This document shows positions 15,834 through 24,561 of a DNA stretch of 43,678 nt, piece after piece. Position 1 is the stretch's first letter, and each line of letters begins with the position of its first letter. A program made the translations under genes and the position numbers. The DNA comes from Mesorhizobium norvegicum (GTDB lineage: Bacteria; Pseudomonadota; Alphaproteobacteria; Rhizobiales; Rhizobiaceae). The notes under the pieces were generated by a model. It saw only the letters and a program-made list of their open reading frames with translations. It searched no databases and was not told where the DNA came from. The stretch spans positions 74,878 through 118,555 of the forward strand of contig NZ_SMYZ01000022.1 in assembly GCF_004919685.1 (NCBI RefSeq), written 5' to 3'.

Positions 15834-16649
15834 TCAGACCGGCAGCCCGAGCTGCTTTCGCAGGCTTTTGTCGAATGCGGACGCGGGGACGAAGCGGCGC
15901 AGGAGACTGACCTGGCGCGCCATTTTTCCCGCCGCATAGCGTTTCTTGGGAGCGGGATCGATCGCAGCGGCCAAAACCGTCTTGGCTACCAGTTCGGGCG
16001 CATCGCCTTTTTCCATCGATTTCCGCACGGCTACACTCATGCCAGCGCGCGCGGAGTGATAAATATCAAGCAACTGATCGGGAGCGGCGAGATTGTCCTC
16101 GAATGACGTACGGGTATAGGCGGGCTCCACCAACGAAACGCGAATGCCGAACGGGCGCAATTCGTGATCGAGCGATTCGGAATAGCCCTCGATGGCATGT
16201 TTGGTCGACGCGTAAAGCGCGAAATAGGGAGCGGGGATGAACCCCTGTACCGAACTCAAATTGACGATTCTGCCCTTCCCTTGGCGTCGCATTGCCGGCA
16301 ACACCGCGTTGGTCACGCGAAGGACGCCGAAGACGTTCACGTCGAACAGCGCCTGAGCCTGGGCGGTCGAGGACTCCTCCGCGCCGCCAAACAGACCCAT
16401 GCCGGCATTGTTGACAAGCAGGTCGATGCGTCCGGCCTTGGCCAGAACGTCATCGACCATTTTCGCAACGGACGCGTCGTCGGTCACGTCGCAGGTCAGC
16501 ATGGTAACGCCGTCGGATTGGTTGGAGGCTCCACGACGGCTGGTTCCGAATACGCGAAAGCCAGCGCTTAGCAAGGCTTCGGCGGTAGCCCGCCCGATGC
16601 CGGAAGATGCCCCTGTCACCAGAGCGACGCCAGGATTGGTCTTGTTCAT
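15834..16649 (-). CDS. Short-chain dehydrogenase/reductase (SDR)
   Basis: A 271-residue classical SDR. VTGASSGIG (~11-19) is the nucleotide loop, NNAG (80-83) the structural motif, and Ser133 with YASTK (Tyr146, Lys150) the catalytic residues. Start is ATG at 16649; an in-frame ATG at 16658 is possible. It follows the FabF-type gene by 73 bases on the same strand, and tetR precedes that, so tetR-fabF-SDR is a likely operon. The C-terminal RYAAGKMARQVSLLRRFVPA segment is common in SDRs annotated only as oxidoreductases. The substrate is unknown; an oxo-acyl or lipid-like molecule is possible given the ketosynthase neighbour. Confidence 0.88.
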   Translation of the reverse strand: MNKTNPGVALVTGASSGIGRATAEALLSAGFRVFGTSRRGASNQSDGVTMLTCDVTDDASVAKMVDDVLAKAGRIDLLVNNAGMGLFGGAEESSTAQAQALFDVNVFGVLRVTNAVLPAMRRQGKGRIVNLSSVQGFIPAPYFALYASTKHAIEGYSESLDHELRPFGIRVSLVEPAYTRTSFEDNLAAPDQLLDIYHSARAGMSVAVRKSMEKGDAPELVAKTVLAAAIDPAPKKRYAAGKMARQVSLLRRFVPASAFDKSLRKQLGLPV

Positions 16650-16722
16650 GGAAATCATTTCTTTCTTCGTGTTGGATCGGAGTTGGAGAAGCATGAAAGG
16701 TCGGTGTGAAGGGTGCCAATCA

Positions 16723-18021
16723 TTAGCGCCCCTGGCCCTCGCGTCGGGCCGCCGGGGCAGTCCAGCGCCTGAACAAGGCGCTGGCATTCACGCCTCCAAA
16801 GCCGAAGCCATTGGAGATCGCGTACTCCATCTCCATTGGCCGGGGCTCGTTTGCGACGAAGTCGATGCCATCGGCGGCCGGATCGGGAGCGCTCAGGTTG
16901 AGTGTCGGCGGCGCCACCTGGTCCCGGAGCGCCAGGATCGCGAAGATGGCACCAAGCCCCCCGGCCGCGCCCAACAGGTGTCCGGTCGCCGATTTTGTTG
17001 CGCTGACGGCTATCGCGAAATCGCGCCCGAACACGCTCTTGATCGCTTCGATCTCACCCAGGTCGCCGACTGGCGTGGAGGTCGCATGCGCATTGAGATG
17101 ACGAACCTCGCGCGGCGAAATCCCTGCCTGGGCAATCGCGATCTCCATGGCCCGGCGCGCACCGTCGCCGTCCTCGGGACCAGAGGTGACGTGGTGGGCA
17201 TCCGCCGTCGTGCCGTAGCCGACGAGCTCGGCGAGCGGTTTTGCGCCGCGCGCCAGCGCATGGCTCAACGCCTCGATGACCAGCACGCCGGCTCCTTCTC
17301 CCATGACGAAGCCGTCCCTCGATGTGTCGAAGGGGCGCGAGGCTTGAGCCGGCGCCCAATTGAAGCCGGTTGAGAGAGAGCGTGCCGCAGCAAACCCACC
17401 GAGACTGACTATGTTCATGCATGCTTCCGTTCCCCCGCACACTGCGATGTCGGCTTCGTTTGCGCGGATGAGACGAGCCGCGTCGCCGATCGCCTGGATG
17501 CCGGCCGCACACGCCGTCACTGGTGCGCCCAATGGACCTTTGAAGCCATGACGGATTGAGATGTGGCCGGCTGCGAGGTTCACCAGGAAGGACGGCACCG
17601 TAAAGGGCGACAGGCGGCGGGCACCACGCAGGTCGACCGTGCGCACCGCCTCGGTGATGGCGGGGAAGCCGCCAACCCCTGAGGCGATGATCGTTGCTGT
17701 GCGCAGGCGATCCGTTTCCAAGGCAGGCTTCCATTTCGCCTGTGCAAGCGCCTCCTCTGCAGCAGCCAGCGCAAAGAGAATGAACCGATCCACCTTGCGC
17801 TGATCTTTTGCGGACAGGACGCCATCAGGATCGAAGCCAGCGTCCGGATCTTCATCCAAGGAGGGAACCACGCCGCCAATCTTCGCCGGCAAGTCTCCCG
17901 CGACATCGTCAGGAAGCCTGCGGATGCCCGAACGACCGGCCAGCAGGCGCGACCATGACGCTTCGACATTGGCGGCAAGGGGCGTGACCGCTCCCATGCC
18001 TGTGACAACAATCCGTCGCAT
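16723..18021 (-). CDS. FabF-type beta-ketoacyl-ACP synthase
   Basis: A 432-residue KAS II-like condensing enzyme of fatty-acid or polyketide-type synthesis. The Cys-His-His triad is intact: Cys171 in VTACAAG, His312 in NAHATSTPVGD and His348 in KSATGHLLGA, with Lys343. FGFGGVNASALF near the end is the usual glycine-rich loop. It is not set among fab genes: tetR lies 47 bases upstream, an SDR 73 bases downstream, and an RND pump is divergent from tetR. It is therefore probably a second, specialised copy. Possible roles are acyl-chain adjustment, a small secondary lipid, or a spare KAS giving tolerance to KAS inhibitors. The NodE-like family is related, but no nod genes are near. Confidence 0.88.
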   Translation of the reverse strand: MRRIVVTGMGAVTPLAANVEASWSRLLAGRSGIRRLPDDVAGDLPAKIGGVVPSLDEDPDAGFDPDGVLSAKDQRKVDRFILFALAAAEEALAQAKWKPALETDRLRTATIIASGVGGFPAITEAVRTVDLRGARRLSPFTVPSFLVNLAAGHISIRHGFKGPLGAPVTACAAGIQAIGDAARLIRANEADIAVCGGTEACMNIVSLGGFAAARSLSTGFNWAPAQASRPFDTSRDGFVMGEGAGVLVIEALSHALARGAKPLAELVGYGTTADAHHVTSGPEDGDGARRAMEIAIAQAGISPREVRHLNAHATSTPVGDLGEIEAIKSVFGRDFAIAVSATKSATGHLLGAAGGLGAIFAILALRDQVAPPTLNLSAPDPAADGIDFVANEPRPMEMEYAISNGFGFGGVNASALFRRWTAPAARREGQGR

Positions 18022-18068
18022 TTATTTTCCTATCAAGTTGAGTGCGGCGCCAGCACTGCGCACGCCGT

Positions 18069-18647
18069 TCAAGCGCGGGCTGCTTTGCGAACCTGATCGG
18101 TCGCCGCATCCAGAAAAGCTTGCGCAAGATCGGGATCGTTGACGACGCGCGAGAGGAGGACCGCGCCGACCATTGTCGAGAGAATGGCCTTGGCCTTGCC
18201 TTCGGACTCCTCACCATTGGTCTCGGCAATGAAACGGCCGAGGATCTCCAGATGCTCGTTGATGCCTGCTTCGAACGACGCTTTCACGTCCTGGCCCTGT
18301 CTGGCGGCATCCGAACCGAGTGCCACGATCGGGCATCCGTCCATCCTTTCTCCGCGATGGCCCATGTTGAGATAGAAGGAGATCACTGCTTCGAGCGGAT
18401 GCTCAGGGCTTGCAGCAGTTGCCGCCGACCATCGGTCGGTGGCGCTCTCCATAGCCCGCCTGGACGCTTGAGCTGCCAAGTCCTCCTTTGACTCGAATTG
18501 CTTGTAAAAGGCGCCCTGCGTCAGCCCCGCACCCTTCATCAGATCCTTGAGGCCGATGCCGTCAAAGCCGCGCTCGCGAAAAAGGCGGCTTGCCACATTG
18601 ATGACGGTCTCGCGGTTTTCCGCGGCTTGAACGCGACTCACTCGCAT
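18069..18647 (-). CDS. TetR-family repressor
   Basis: A 192-residue TetR-type regulator. Residues ~12-55 form the DNA-binding domain (ETVINVASRLFRERGFDGIG, then LKDLMKGAGLTQGAFYKQF). The C-terminal part resembles the TetR_C group of NemR/AcuR-like regulators, with GHRGERMDGCPIVAL. ATG at 18647 follows GGAGATCGACG; the longer frame to 18968 runs through the operator and is rejected. It is divergent from an RND efflux pair and precedes a FabF-type gene on its own strand. A 45-base palindrome fills the divergent promoter, so it likely represses both sides until a ligand binds. Confidence 0.9.
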   Translation of the reverse strand: MRVSRVQAAENRETVINVASRLFRERGFDGIGLKDLMKGAGLTQGAFYKQFESKEDLAAQASRRAMESATDRWSAATAASPEHPLEAVISFYLNMGHRGERMDGCPIVALGSDAARQGQDVKASFEAGINEHLEILGRFIAETNGEESEGKAKAILSTMVGAVLLSRVVNDPDLAQAFLDAATDQVRKAARA

Positions 18648-18664
18648 CGTCGATCTCCTTTTTT

Positions 18665-18709
18665 GATTGCGTTCGTAATCTATAATCGATATAGAGGTCG
18701 AACGCAATC
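18665..18709. promoter_or_regulatory. 45-base palindrome: candidate TetR operator over divergent promoters
   Basis: Two nested dyads share one centre at 18687. The outer arms are GATTGCGTTCG (18665-18675) and CGAACGCAATC (18699-18709), both perfect 11-mers. The inner arms are TCTATA (18679-18684) and TATAGA (18690-18695). A TATAAT hexamer at 18681-18686 inside the palindrome would be a -10 box for the pump genes, so repressor binding would block it. Confidence 0.75.
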
Positions 18710-18732
18710 TATTTTGAGATGAGGCGACGAGC

Positions 18733-19842
18733 GTGAAAAAGAGAACCGTTATCGTATTGGGATCGACCCTGACGGCGATGTCATGGGCGGCGGCATTCGC
18801 GACGCTTGCTACTCCCGCGCAGGAAGCCCCTTTGGTGACCGACCCAAGGCAGGAAGCACCATTCGTCAGACTTGTTTCGGCTGCGCCGGTCACCGAATCA
18901 GAACGTGGCTTCACCGGCATCATTGGGGCGAGGGTGCAGAGCAATCTCGGCTTTCGGGTTCCCGGCAAGATCGTGGAACGGTTGGTGGACGTCGGTCAGG
19001 AGGTCAAAGCCGGTCAGCCGCTGATGCGGATTGACGATACCGATCTGCGCCTTGCGCTTTCGGCGAAACGCAACGCCGTTGCGGCTGCGCGGGCAACAGT
19101 CGCTCAGACACAGCCGGATGAACGGCGATACGCCAGTTTGCTTGGCAGTGGGTGGGTCACACCGCAGCGCTACGAGCAGGCGAAGGCTGCGATGGATACA
19201 GCCCAAGCGCAACTTGCCGCCGCCGAAGCCGACGCACGGGTCGCCGAGAACGAGGCGGCCTATGCAGTCCTGTTGGCGGACGCGGATGGAACGGTGGTTG
19301 AAACGCTTGGCGAGCCGGGGCAGATCGTCGCTGCCGGCCAGCTCGTGATCCGGACCGCCAAGGCCGGCCCGCGCGAAGCGATTGTCGCGCTTCCCGAAAC
19401 GATCCGGCCGGCGATAGGCTCGGCGGCAGAGGCCAGCGTGTATGGTGGCGATGAGCGTCGTTACTCGGCGCATCTGCGGCAGCTGTCGGACTCCGCCGAT
19501 GCCCAGACCCGCACGTATGAGGCGCGCTATGTGCTCGACGGCGAGGCTGCCGCGGCACCGCTTGGCGCGACGGTAACCATTCGGCTCGCAAGCCAGGTGA
19601 AACAGCCGGAGGTCCAGGTGCCACTGGGAGCCGTGCTTGATGACGGCCGCAAGACCGGCGTTTGGGTGTTGGACAGCGCCACCTCAACCGTACACTTTCA
19701 GCCCGTCCAGCTTGTTCGCGTTACCAGCGAAACCGCTGTGATCTCCGGTTTGAACTCCAACGTTCCCATTGTGTCGCTCGGCGCCCACCTCCTGCAGGAA
19801 GGCGCTCTCGTTCGGACTGAGTCCGAAAGCGGGAGCAACTGA
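18733..19842 (+). CDS. RND efflux periplasmic adaptor subunit
   Basis: A 369-residue membrane-fusion protein starting with GTG; an N-terminal hydrophobic segment (VIVLGSTLTAMSWAAAFATL) serves as signal or anchor, and no lipobox Cys is seen. GFRVPGKIVERLVDVGQEVK and the DADGTVVETLGEPGQIVAAG segment are the two lipoyl half-motifs, separated by an Ala/Gln-rich alpha-hairpin. Beta-barrel and membrane-proximal domains follow. Its stop overlaps the pump start by one base (TGATG), so the two are coupled. It should bridge the pump to an outer-membrane channel; no TolC-like gene is present here. Repression by the adjacent TetR is likely. Confidence 0.92.
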   Translation: MKKRTVIVLGSTLTAMSWAAAFATLATPAQEAPLVTDPRQEAPFVRLVSAAPVTESERGFTGIIGARVQSNLGFRVPGKIVERLVDVGQEVKAGQPLMRIDDTDLRLALSAKRNAVAAARATVAQTQPDERRYASLLGSGWVTPQRYEQAKAAMDTAQAQLAAAEADARVAENEAAYAVLLADADGTVVETLGEPGQIVAAGQLVIRTAKAGPREAIVALPETIRPAIGSAAEASVYGGDERRYSAHLRQLSDSADAQTRTYEARYVLDGEAAAAPLGATVTIRLASQVKQPEVQVPLGAVLDDGRKTGVWVLDSATSTVHFQPVQLVRVTSETAVISGLNSNVPIVSLGAHLLQEGALVRTESESGSN

Positions 19843-22800
19843 TGAGCTTCAATCTTTCCGCGATCGCCGTTCGCGAACGCGCCGTCACCTTGTTCTTCAT
19901 CCTCCTGCTGGTGGCTGCCGGAGCCTACGCCTTCCTCATGCTCGGCCGGGCCGAGGATCCGAACTTCACCATCAAGACCATGACGGTCACGACGGCGTGG
20001 CCGGGCGCGACGGCGCGAGAGATGCAGGACCTCGTTGCCGAACCGTTGGAGAAGCGGCTTCAGGAGCTGACCTGGTACGACCGGGTGGAGACGACCACAC
20101 GGCCAGGTTACGCGTATATGACGGTCACGCTGAAGGACAGCACACCGTCATCCGTCGTGCAGGAGGAGTTCTACCAGGCTCGCAAGAAGCTCGGGGATGA
20201 AGCCCCCAACCTGCCGCCCGGCGTCTTCGGCCCCTTCGTGAACGACGAATATTCGGATGTGAGCTTCGCCCTTTATGCGCTGAAGGCCAAAGGCATGCCG
20301 ATGCGGGAACTGGCGAGGCAGGCGGAGGTGATCCGCCAGGACCTCTTGCACGTGCCCGGCGTCAAGAAGATCAACATCCTTGGTGAACGTCCCGAACAGA
20401 TATTCGTCGAGTTTTCCTACGCCAAGCTGGCAACCCTCGGCGTGTCGGCACAGGACATCGTCGCTGCCTTGCAGCGGCAGAACACCGTCACGCCCGCAGG
20501 CTCGATCGACACCCTGGGGCCGCGGCTCTTCATTCGGGTCGACGGCGCCTATGACAGCGTTCAGGCGATCGCCGACACGCCGATTGTCGCTGCGGGGCGG
20601 ACGCTGAAGCTCTCTGACATTGCCGAAGTCAGCCGCGGCTATGAAGACCCTCCGACATACCTCATCCGGCGTCAGGGCGAGCCTACCATCATGCTTGCGG
20701 CGGTTATGCAGGAGGGCTGGGATGGTCGCGCGCTCGGCAAGGCACTGGAGGACAAGACCGCCGCGATCACACAGACACTGCCGCTCGGCATGACGCTCGA
20801 CAAGGTAAGCGACCAAGCCGTCAACATCACCTCGGCGGTTGACGAATTCATGTTGAAGTTCGCGATGGCGCTCGGCGTCGTGCTGCTGATCAGCCTGCTC
20901 AGTATGGGCTGGCGCGTCGGCATCGTCGTGGCGGCTGCCGTCCCTCTGACGCTCGCCGTCGTGTTCCTCATCATGCTGGAAACCGGCCGGTTCTTCGACC
21001 GCATCACGCTCGGCGCCCTCATCCTGGCGCTTGGTCTTCTCGTCGACGACGCCATCATCGCCATCGAGGTGATGGTGGTGAAGATGGAAGAGGGCATGGA
21101 CCGCATCAAGGCGGCGGCCTACGCGTGGAGTCACACCGCGGCGCCGATGCTATCTGGAACCCTGGTGACGATCGCCGGCTTCGTGCCGGTGGGTTTTGCG
21201 CGATCGACGGCCGGCGAATACGCCGGCAACATCTTCTGGGTCGTGGGGTTCGCCCTCATTGTCTCATGGATCGTCGCGGTGGTCTTTACGCCCTATCTCG
21301 GTGTCAAGATGCTTCCCGCGATCAAACCGGTCGAAGGCGGTCACCACGCTATTTACGACACGCGAAACTATCGACGTTTGCGGCGGGCCATCACGTTTGC
21401 CGTGCGCCATAAGTTGGTAACCTGCGGTATCGTTGGCATCGCCTTCGCGCTTTCCGTCGTCGGCATGGGCGCCGTCAAACAGCAGTTCTTCCCGACATCC
21501 GACCGCCCCGAAGTGTTGGTGGAGGTTCGCTTGCCTGAAGGTGGTAGCATCGAGACAACGACCGCTGCGGTCGAGAAGCTCGAAAATTGGCTGGACAGAC
21601 AGCCCGAGGCCAAGCTCGTCACGAGCTATGTCGGTCAGGGCGCTCCGCGCTTCTTCTTCGCAATGGCCCCGGAGCTTCCTGATCCCGCTTTCGCCAAGAT
21701 CGTCGTGCTGACCCCGGACGCCGAGGCGCGTGAGGCGTTGAAGAACCGGCTCCGAGAGGCGGTGGCGCAGGGGCTTGCACCCGAGGCGTATGTCCGCGTT
21801 ACGCAGCTCGTGTTCGGCCCCTACACGCCGTTCCCGGTCGAGTTCCGGGTCATGGGACCCGATGCCACACAACTCTACAGCATTTCCGAAAAGGCCCTCG
21901 ACATCATGCGGGGCGTCCCGGACGTGCGACAGGCCAACCGCGACTGGGGCAATCGCACGCCCGTGCTTCGCTTTGTCCCGGATCAGGATCGACTGAACCT
22001 CATCGGCCTCTCGCCGGCGGAGGTGGCTCAGCAACTGCAATTCCTTCTCACCGGCATCCCCGTTACCCAGGTCCGCGAGGACATTCGCAATGTCCCCATC
22101 GTGGCGCGCAGCGCCGGCGGCGAGCGGCTGGATCCGGCACGTCTGGCGAATTTCTCACTCGTGAGCCGAGATGGCCGCTCGATTCCGCTCGACCAGATCG
22201 GGCATTCGGAAATCCGTCAGGAGGAGCCAATCCTGAAGCGCCGTGACCGCACGCCCGTTGTCACGATCCGCGCGGACATCAATGAGGCGACCCAGCCCCC
22301 GGAGGTCTCCAAGCAGATCATGAAGGCCCTTCAGCCGCTGATCGCGTCCCTTCCGGTCGGCTATCGCATCGAAATGGGCGGATCGATCGAAGAGGCTGAA
22401 AAGGCCAACACCGCGCTAGGCAAGGTCTTCCCGGCTATGATAGCCGCCATGTTGATCGTCATCATGCTGCAGGTGCGATCCTTCTCAACGATGTTCATGG
22501 TCATGCTGACGGCGCCGCTTGGCCTTGTCGGCGTCGTGCCGATGCTGCTCATCTTCAACCAGCCCTTCGGGTTCAACGCCATTCTGGGCATGATAGGACT
22601 GGCCGGCATCCTGATGCGCAACACGCTGATCCTGACCGAACAGATCAAGGAGAACCGTGCTGCCGGCATTGATGACTATCACGCTGTCATCGAGGCCACG
22701 GTGCAACGCACACGGCCCGTCATTTTGACCGCGCTTGCCGCCGTGCTCGCCTTCATCCCCCTCACGCACTCCGTCTTCTGGGGGTCAATGGCCTATACGT

Positions 22801-22946
22801 TGATCGGCGGAACGGCGGCCGGCACGGTGTTGATCCTGCTCTTCCTTCCGGCGCTCTACACCGCGTGGTTCCGGATCAAGCCGGATGAGATCCATGAGGT
22901 TTCGACGCAGGAACCGGAACTGCGACCAGCCATGGCTGCCGAGTAG
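19842..22946 (+). CDS. RND multidrug efflux pump, inner-membrane subunit
   Basis: A 1034-residue AcrB/HAE1-related proton-driven transporter. The sequence opens with a short N-terminus and TM1 (AVTLFFILLLVAAGAYAFLM), then shows the AWPGATAREMQDLVAEPLE porter signature. TM4 has the paired aspartates of proton relay (LGLLVDDAIIAIE, Asp402-Asp403), and GLAGILMRNTLILTEQIKE is the TM10 region. Twelve membrane spans and two large periplasmic loops fit the family length. The substrates are not predictable; hydrophobic compounds or lipids would suit the FabF/SDR neighbours. A GC hairpin follows 11 bases after the stop. Confidence 0.94.
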   Translation: MSFNLSAIAVRERAVTLFFILLLVAAGAYAFLMLGRAEDPNFTIKTMTVTTAWPGATAREMQDLVAEPLEKRLQELTWYDRVETTTRPGYAYMTVTLKDSTPSSVVQEEFYQARKKLGDEAPNLPPGVFGPFVNDEYSDVSFALYALKAKGMPMRELARQAEVIRQDLLHVPGVKKINILGERPEQIFVEFSYAKLATLGVSAQDIVAALQRQNTVTPAGSIDTLGPRLFIRVDGAYDSVQAIADTPIVAAGRTLKLSDIAEVSRGYEDPPTYLIRRQGEPTIMLAAVMQEGWDGRALGKALEDKTAAITQTLPLGMTLDKVSDQAVNITSAVDEFMLKFAMALGVVLLISLLSMGWRVGIVVAAAVPLTLAVVFLIMLETGRFFDRITLGALILALGLLVDDAIIAIEVMVVKMEEGMDRIKAAAYAWSHTAAPMLSGTLVTIAGFVPVGFARSTAGEYAGNIFWVVGFALIVSWIVAVVFTPYLGVKMLPAIKPVEGGHHAIYDTRNYRRLRRAITFAVRHKLVTCGIVGIAFALSVVGMGAVKQQFFPTSDRPEVLVEVRLPEGGSIETTTAAVEKLENWLDRQPEAKLVTSYVGQGAPRFFFAMAPELPDPAFAKIVVLTPDAEAREALKNRLREAVAQGLAPEAYVRVTQLVFGPYTPFPVEFRVMGPDATQLYSISEKALDIMRGVPDVRQANRDWGNRTPVLRFVPDQDRLNLIGLSPAEVAQQLQFLLTGIPVTQVREDIRNVPIVARSAGGERLDPARLANFSLVSRDGRSIPLDQIGHSEIRQEEPILKRRDRTPVVTIRADINEATQPPEVSKQIMKALQPLIASLPVGYRIEMGGSIEEAEKANTALGKVFPAMIAAMLIVIMLQVRSFSTMFMVMLTAPLGLVGVVPMLLIFNQPFGFNAILGMIGLAGILMRNTLILTEQIKENRAAGIDDYHAVIEATVQRTRPVILTALAAVLAFIPLTHSVFWGSMAYTLIGGTAAGTVLILLFLPALYTAWFRIKPDEIHEVSTQEPELRPAMAAE

Positions 22947-22957
22947 GAAGGACATAG

Positions 22958-22981
22958 CGGCCGCCGGGCTACCGGCGGCCG
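22958..22981. terminator. Bidirectional GC hairpin between the RND and MATE genes
   Basis: A perfect 10-base inverted repeat CGGCCGCCGG / CCGGCGGCCG with a 4-base loop, followed on the plus strand by TTCTACTCTT. It lies between two convergent genes (stops at 22946 and 22990) and can serve both. Confidence 0.75.
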
Positions 22982-22989
22982 TTCTACTC

Positions 22990-24393
22990 TTAGTGACCGA
23001 AGGCGACTGACGGCACGATCCGGTCCCGCCGCAGCCAGCGCGCCAGCAGCAGCGCTGCCACCACGGCCAGCCCCGACGACAGGCCGATCCAGATGCCGAC
23101 GCCGTGCAGGCCGAAATGGAAGGCGAGCAGCACACCGAGCGGCAGGCCGACGCCCCAATAGCCGATCGCGGCGTAGATCATCGGCACCTTGGTGTCATGC
23201 AGGCCGCGCAGCATGCCGGCGGCCACCGCCTGCGCGCCGTCGAAGACCTGGAACAGCGCGGCAAAGGCCAGGAACGACACGGCAAGCGCGATCACCCTGG
23301 CATTGGCCGGGTTGCTCAGATCGATGAAGGCGCTGATCAGCGGATGCGGCCACAGGATCATCACCAGCCCCATCAGTGCCATGAAGGAGACGCCGATGAC
23401 AAAAGCGGTCCAGCCGGCGCGCGAAACGCCTTCCGGATTGCCGGCGCCGTGCGCAAGGCCGACGCGCACCGTCACCGCCTGGTTGAGGCCAAGCGGCACC
23501 ATGAAGCTGATCGAGGCGATCTGGATGGCGATCGCGTGCGCGGCCAGCGAATCCGCATCGATCAGGCCCATCAGCAGGGCCGCCGCATTGAAGATCGTCA
23601 CCTCGAAGGCGAGAATGCCGGCAATCGGCAGGCCGAGCCGCAACAGGCCCTTGAAGCGCGGCCAGTCGGCGCGCCAGAAGCGCCCGAACAGACGGTAACG
23701 GCGGAACTTCTTCTCCAGCATCACCACGACAGCCAGGCCGACGAACATCAGCGTGCTGGACAGCGAGGTGGCAAGGCCCGACCCGGCAATGCCCATCGGG
23801 GCGACGCCGAGATTGCCGAACATGAACACCCAGTTGAAGAAGACGTTGCAGGCAACGGCGACGAAGACGATGACCAGCGCCCAGCCCGGTCGCTCCAGCG
23901 CCGAGATGAACGAGCGCAGCACGATATAGCCGTAGAAGGGCAGCACCGCCCATTCGAGCCAGCGCAGATAGATGCCGGCCTGATGGGCCAGCACCGTGTC
24001 CTGGCCCATGGCCAATAGAATGGCTTCACCGTGCCAAAGCACGAGCCAGATCGGGATCGAGATCAGGATCGCCAGCCACAGGCCCTGGCGCACGGTGCGG
24101 CGCAGGTCGCGCACCGAATAGCGGCGGCGGCCGAGCTCGGTCGCGATCATCGGCGAGGTCGCCAGCATCAGGCCGAGGCCGAAGATCAGCGGCATGAAAT
24201 AGAGGTTGGCGCCAAGCGCGCCGCTGGCCAGCGTATCGGGCCCCAGACGACCCATCATCATGACGTCGGTGGCCGTCATCGCGGTCTGCCCGAGATTGGT
24301 CAGCACCATCGGCCAGGCGAGCGCCAGCGTCGCCCTGATTTCCTGACGCCAAAGATTTTCCGGCGCGCGAGCGCCGGCTTCGATCGCAGACAT
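22990..24393 (-). CDS. norM: MATE-family multidrug efflux transporter, NorM-like
   Basis: A 467-residue, twelve-span cation-coupled exporter. The start at 24393 (MSAIEAGARAPENLWRQEIR) is preferred; the frame extends to 24456 without family likeness. Family marks include LALAWPMVLTNLGQTAM in TM1, GRLGPDTLASGALGANLYF, and the second-half repeat RLGLPIAGILAFEVTIF. The last 36 codons recur as a displaced fragment at 13579-13691, so the 3' end of this gene is one edge of the accessory block. Its present 3' end could be the imported version; the gene is nonetheless full length. Confidence 0.93.
   Translation of the reverse strand: MSAIEAGARAPENLWRQEIRATLALAWPMVLTNLGQTAMTATDVMMMGRLGPDTLASGALGANLYFMPLIFGLGLMLATSPMIATELGRRRYSVRDLRRTVRQGLWLAILISIPIWLVLWHGEAILLAMGQDTVLAHQAGIYLRWLEWAVLPFYGYIVLRSFISALERPGWALVIVFVAVACNVFFNWVFMFGNLGVAPMGIAGSGLATSLSSTLMFVGLAVVVMLEKKFRRYRLFGRFWRADWPRFKGLLRLGLPIAGILAFEVTIFNAAALLMGLIDADSLAAHAIAIQIASISFMVPLGLNQAVTVRVGLAHGAGNPEGVSRAGWTAFVIGVSFMALMGLVMILWPHPLISAFIDLSNPANARVIALAVSFLAFAALFQVFDGAQAVAAGMLRGLHDTKVPMIYAAIGYWGVGLPLGVLLAFHFGLHGVGIWIGLSSGLAVVAALLLARWLRRDRIVPSVAFGH
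23027..23102. repeat. Right direct repeat (norM 3' segment)
   Basis: Matches 13616-13691 at 74 of 76 positions in the same orientation. Here it is part of the intact MATE gene (codons for the final transmembrane helix). Confidence 0.85.
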
Positions 24394-24561
24394 TGTTCCG
24401 CTCTTTCCAGGTACGGCACGTCGGCAAGGAGCCGGAAGCCGCATTTCAAACGGCAAAACCTTCGGTTTCGCGGCGTTTGCGTCAGCTTTTGTACGAAACG
24501 CGACATGAAGGCAAGAGAGGACGGGCGGGAACGGATTGAGCCAGGGATCGGCTCCGTCGCT

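Noticed and set aside
18648..18968. Longer TetR start upstream to 18968
   Set aside because: It would run through the palindromic operator and the divergent gene start; the ATG at 18647 has a good ribosome site and fits family length.
13692..22989. Integrase or transposase inside the bracketed block
   Set aside because: All frames were read; none shows tyrosine recombinase, serine recombinase or DDE motifs, so movement by its own enzyme is not supported.
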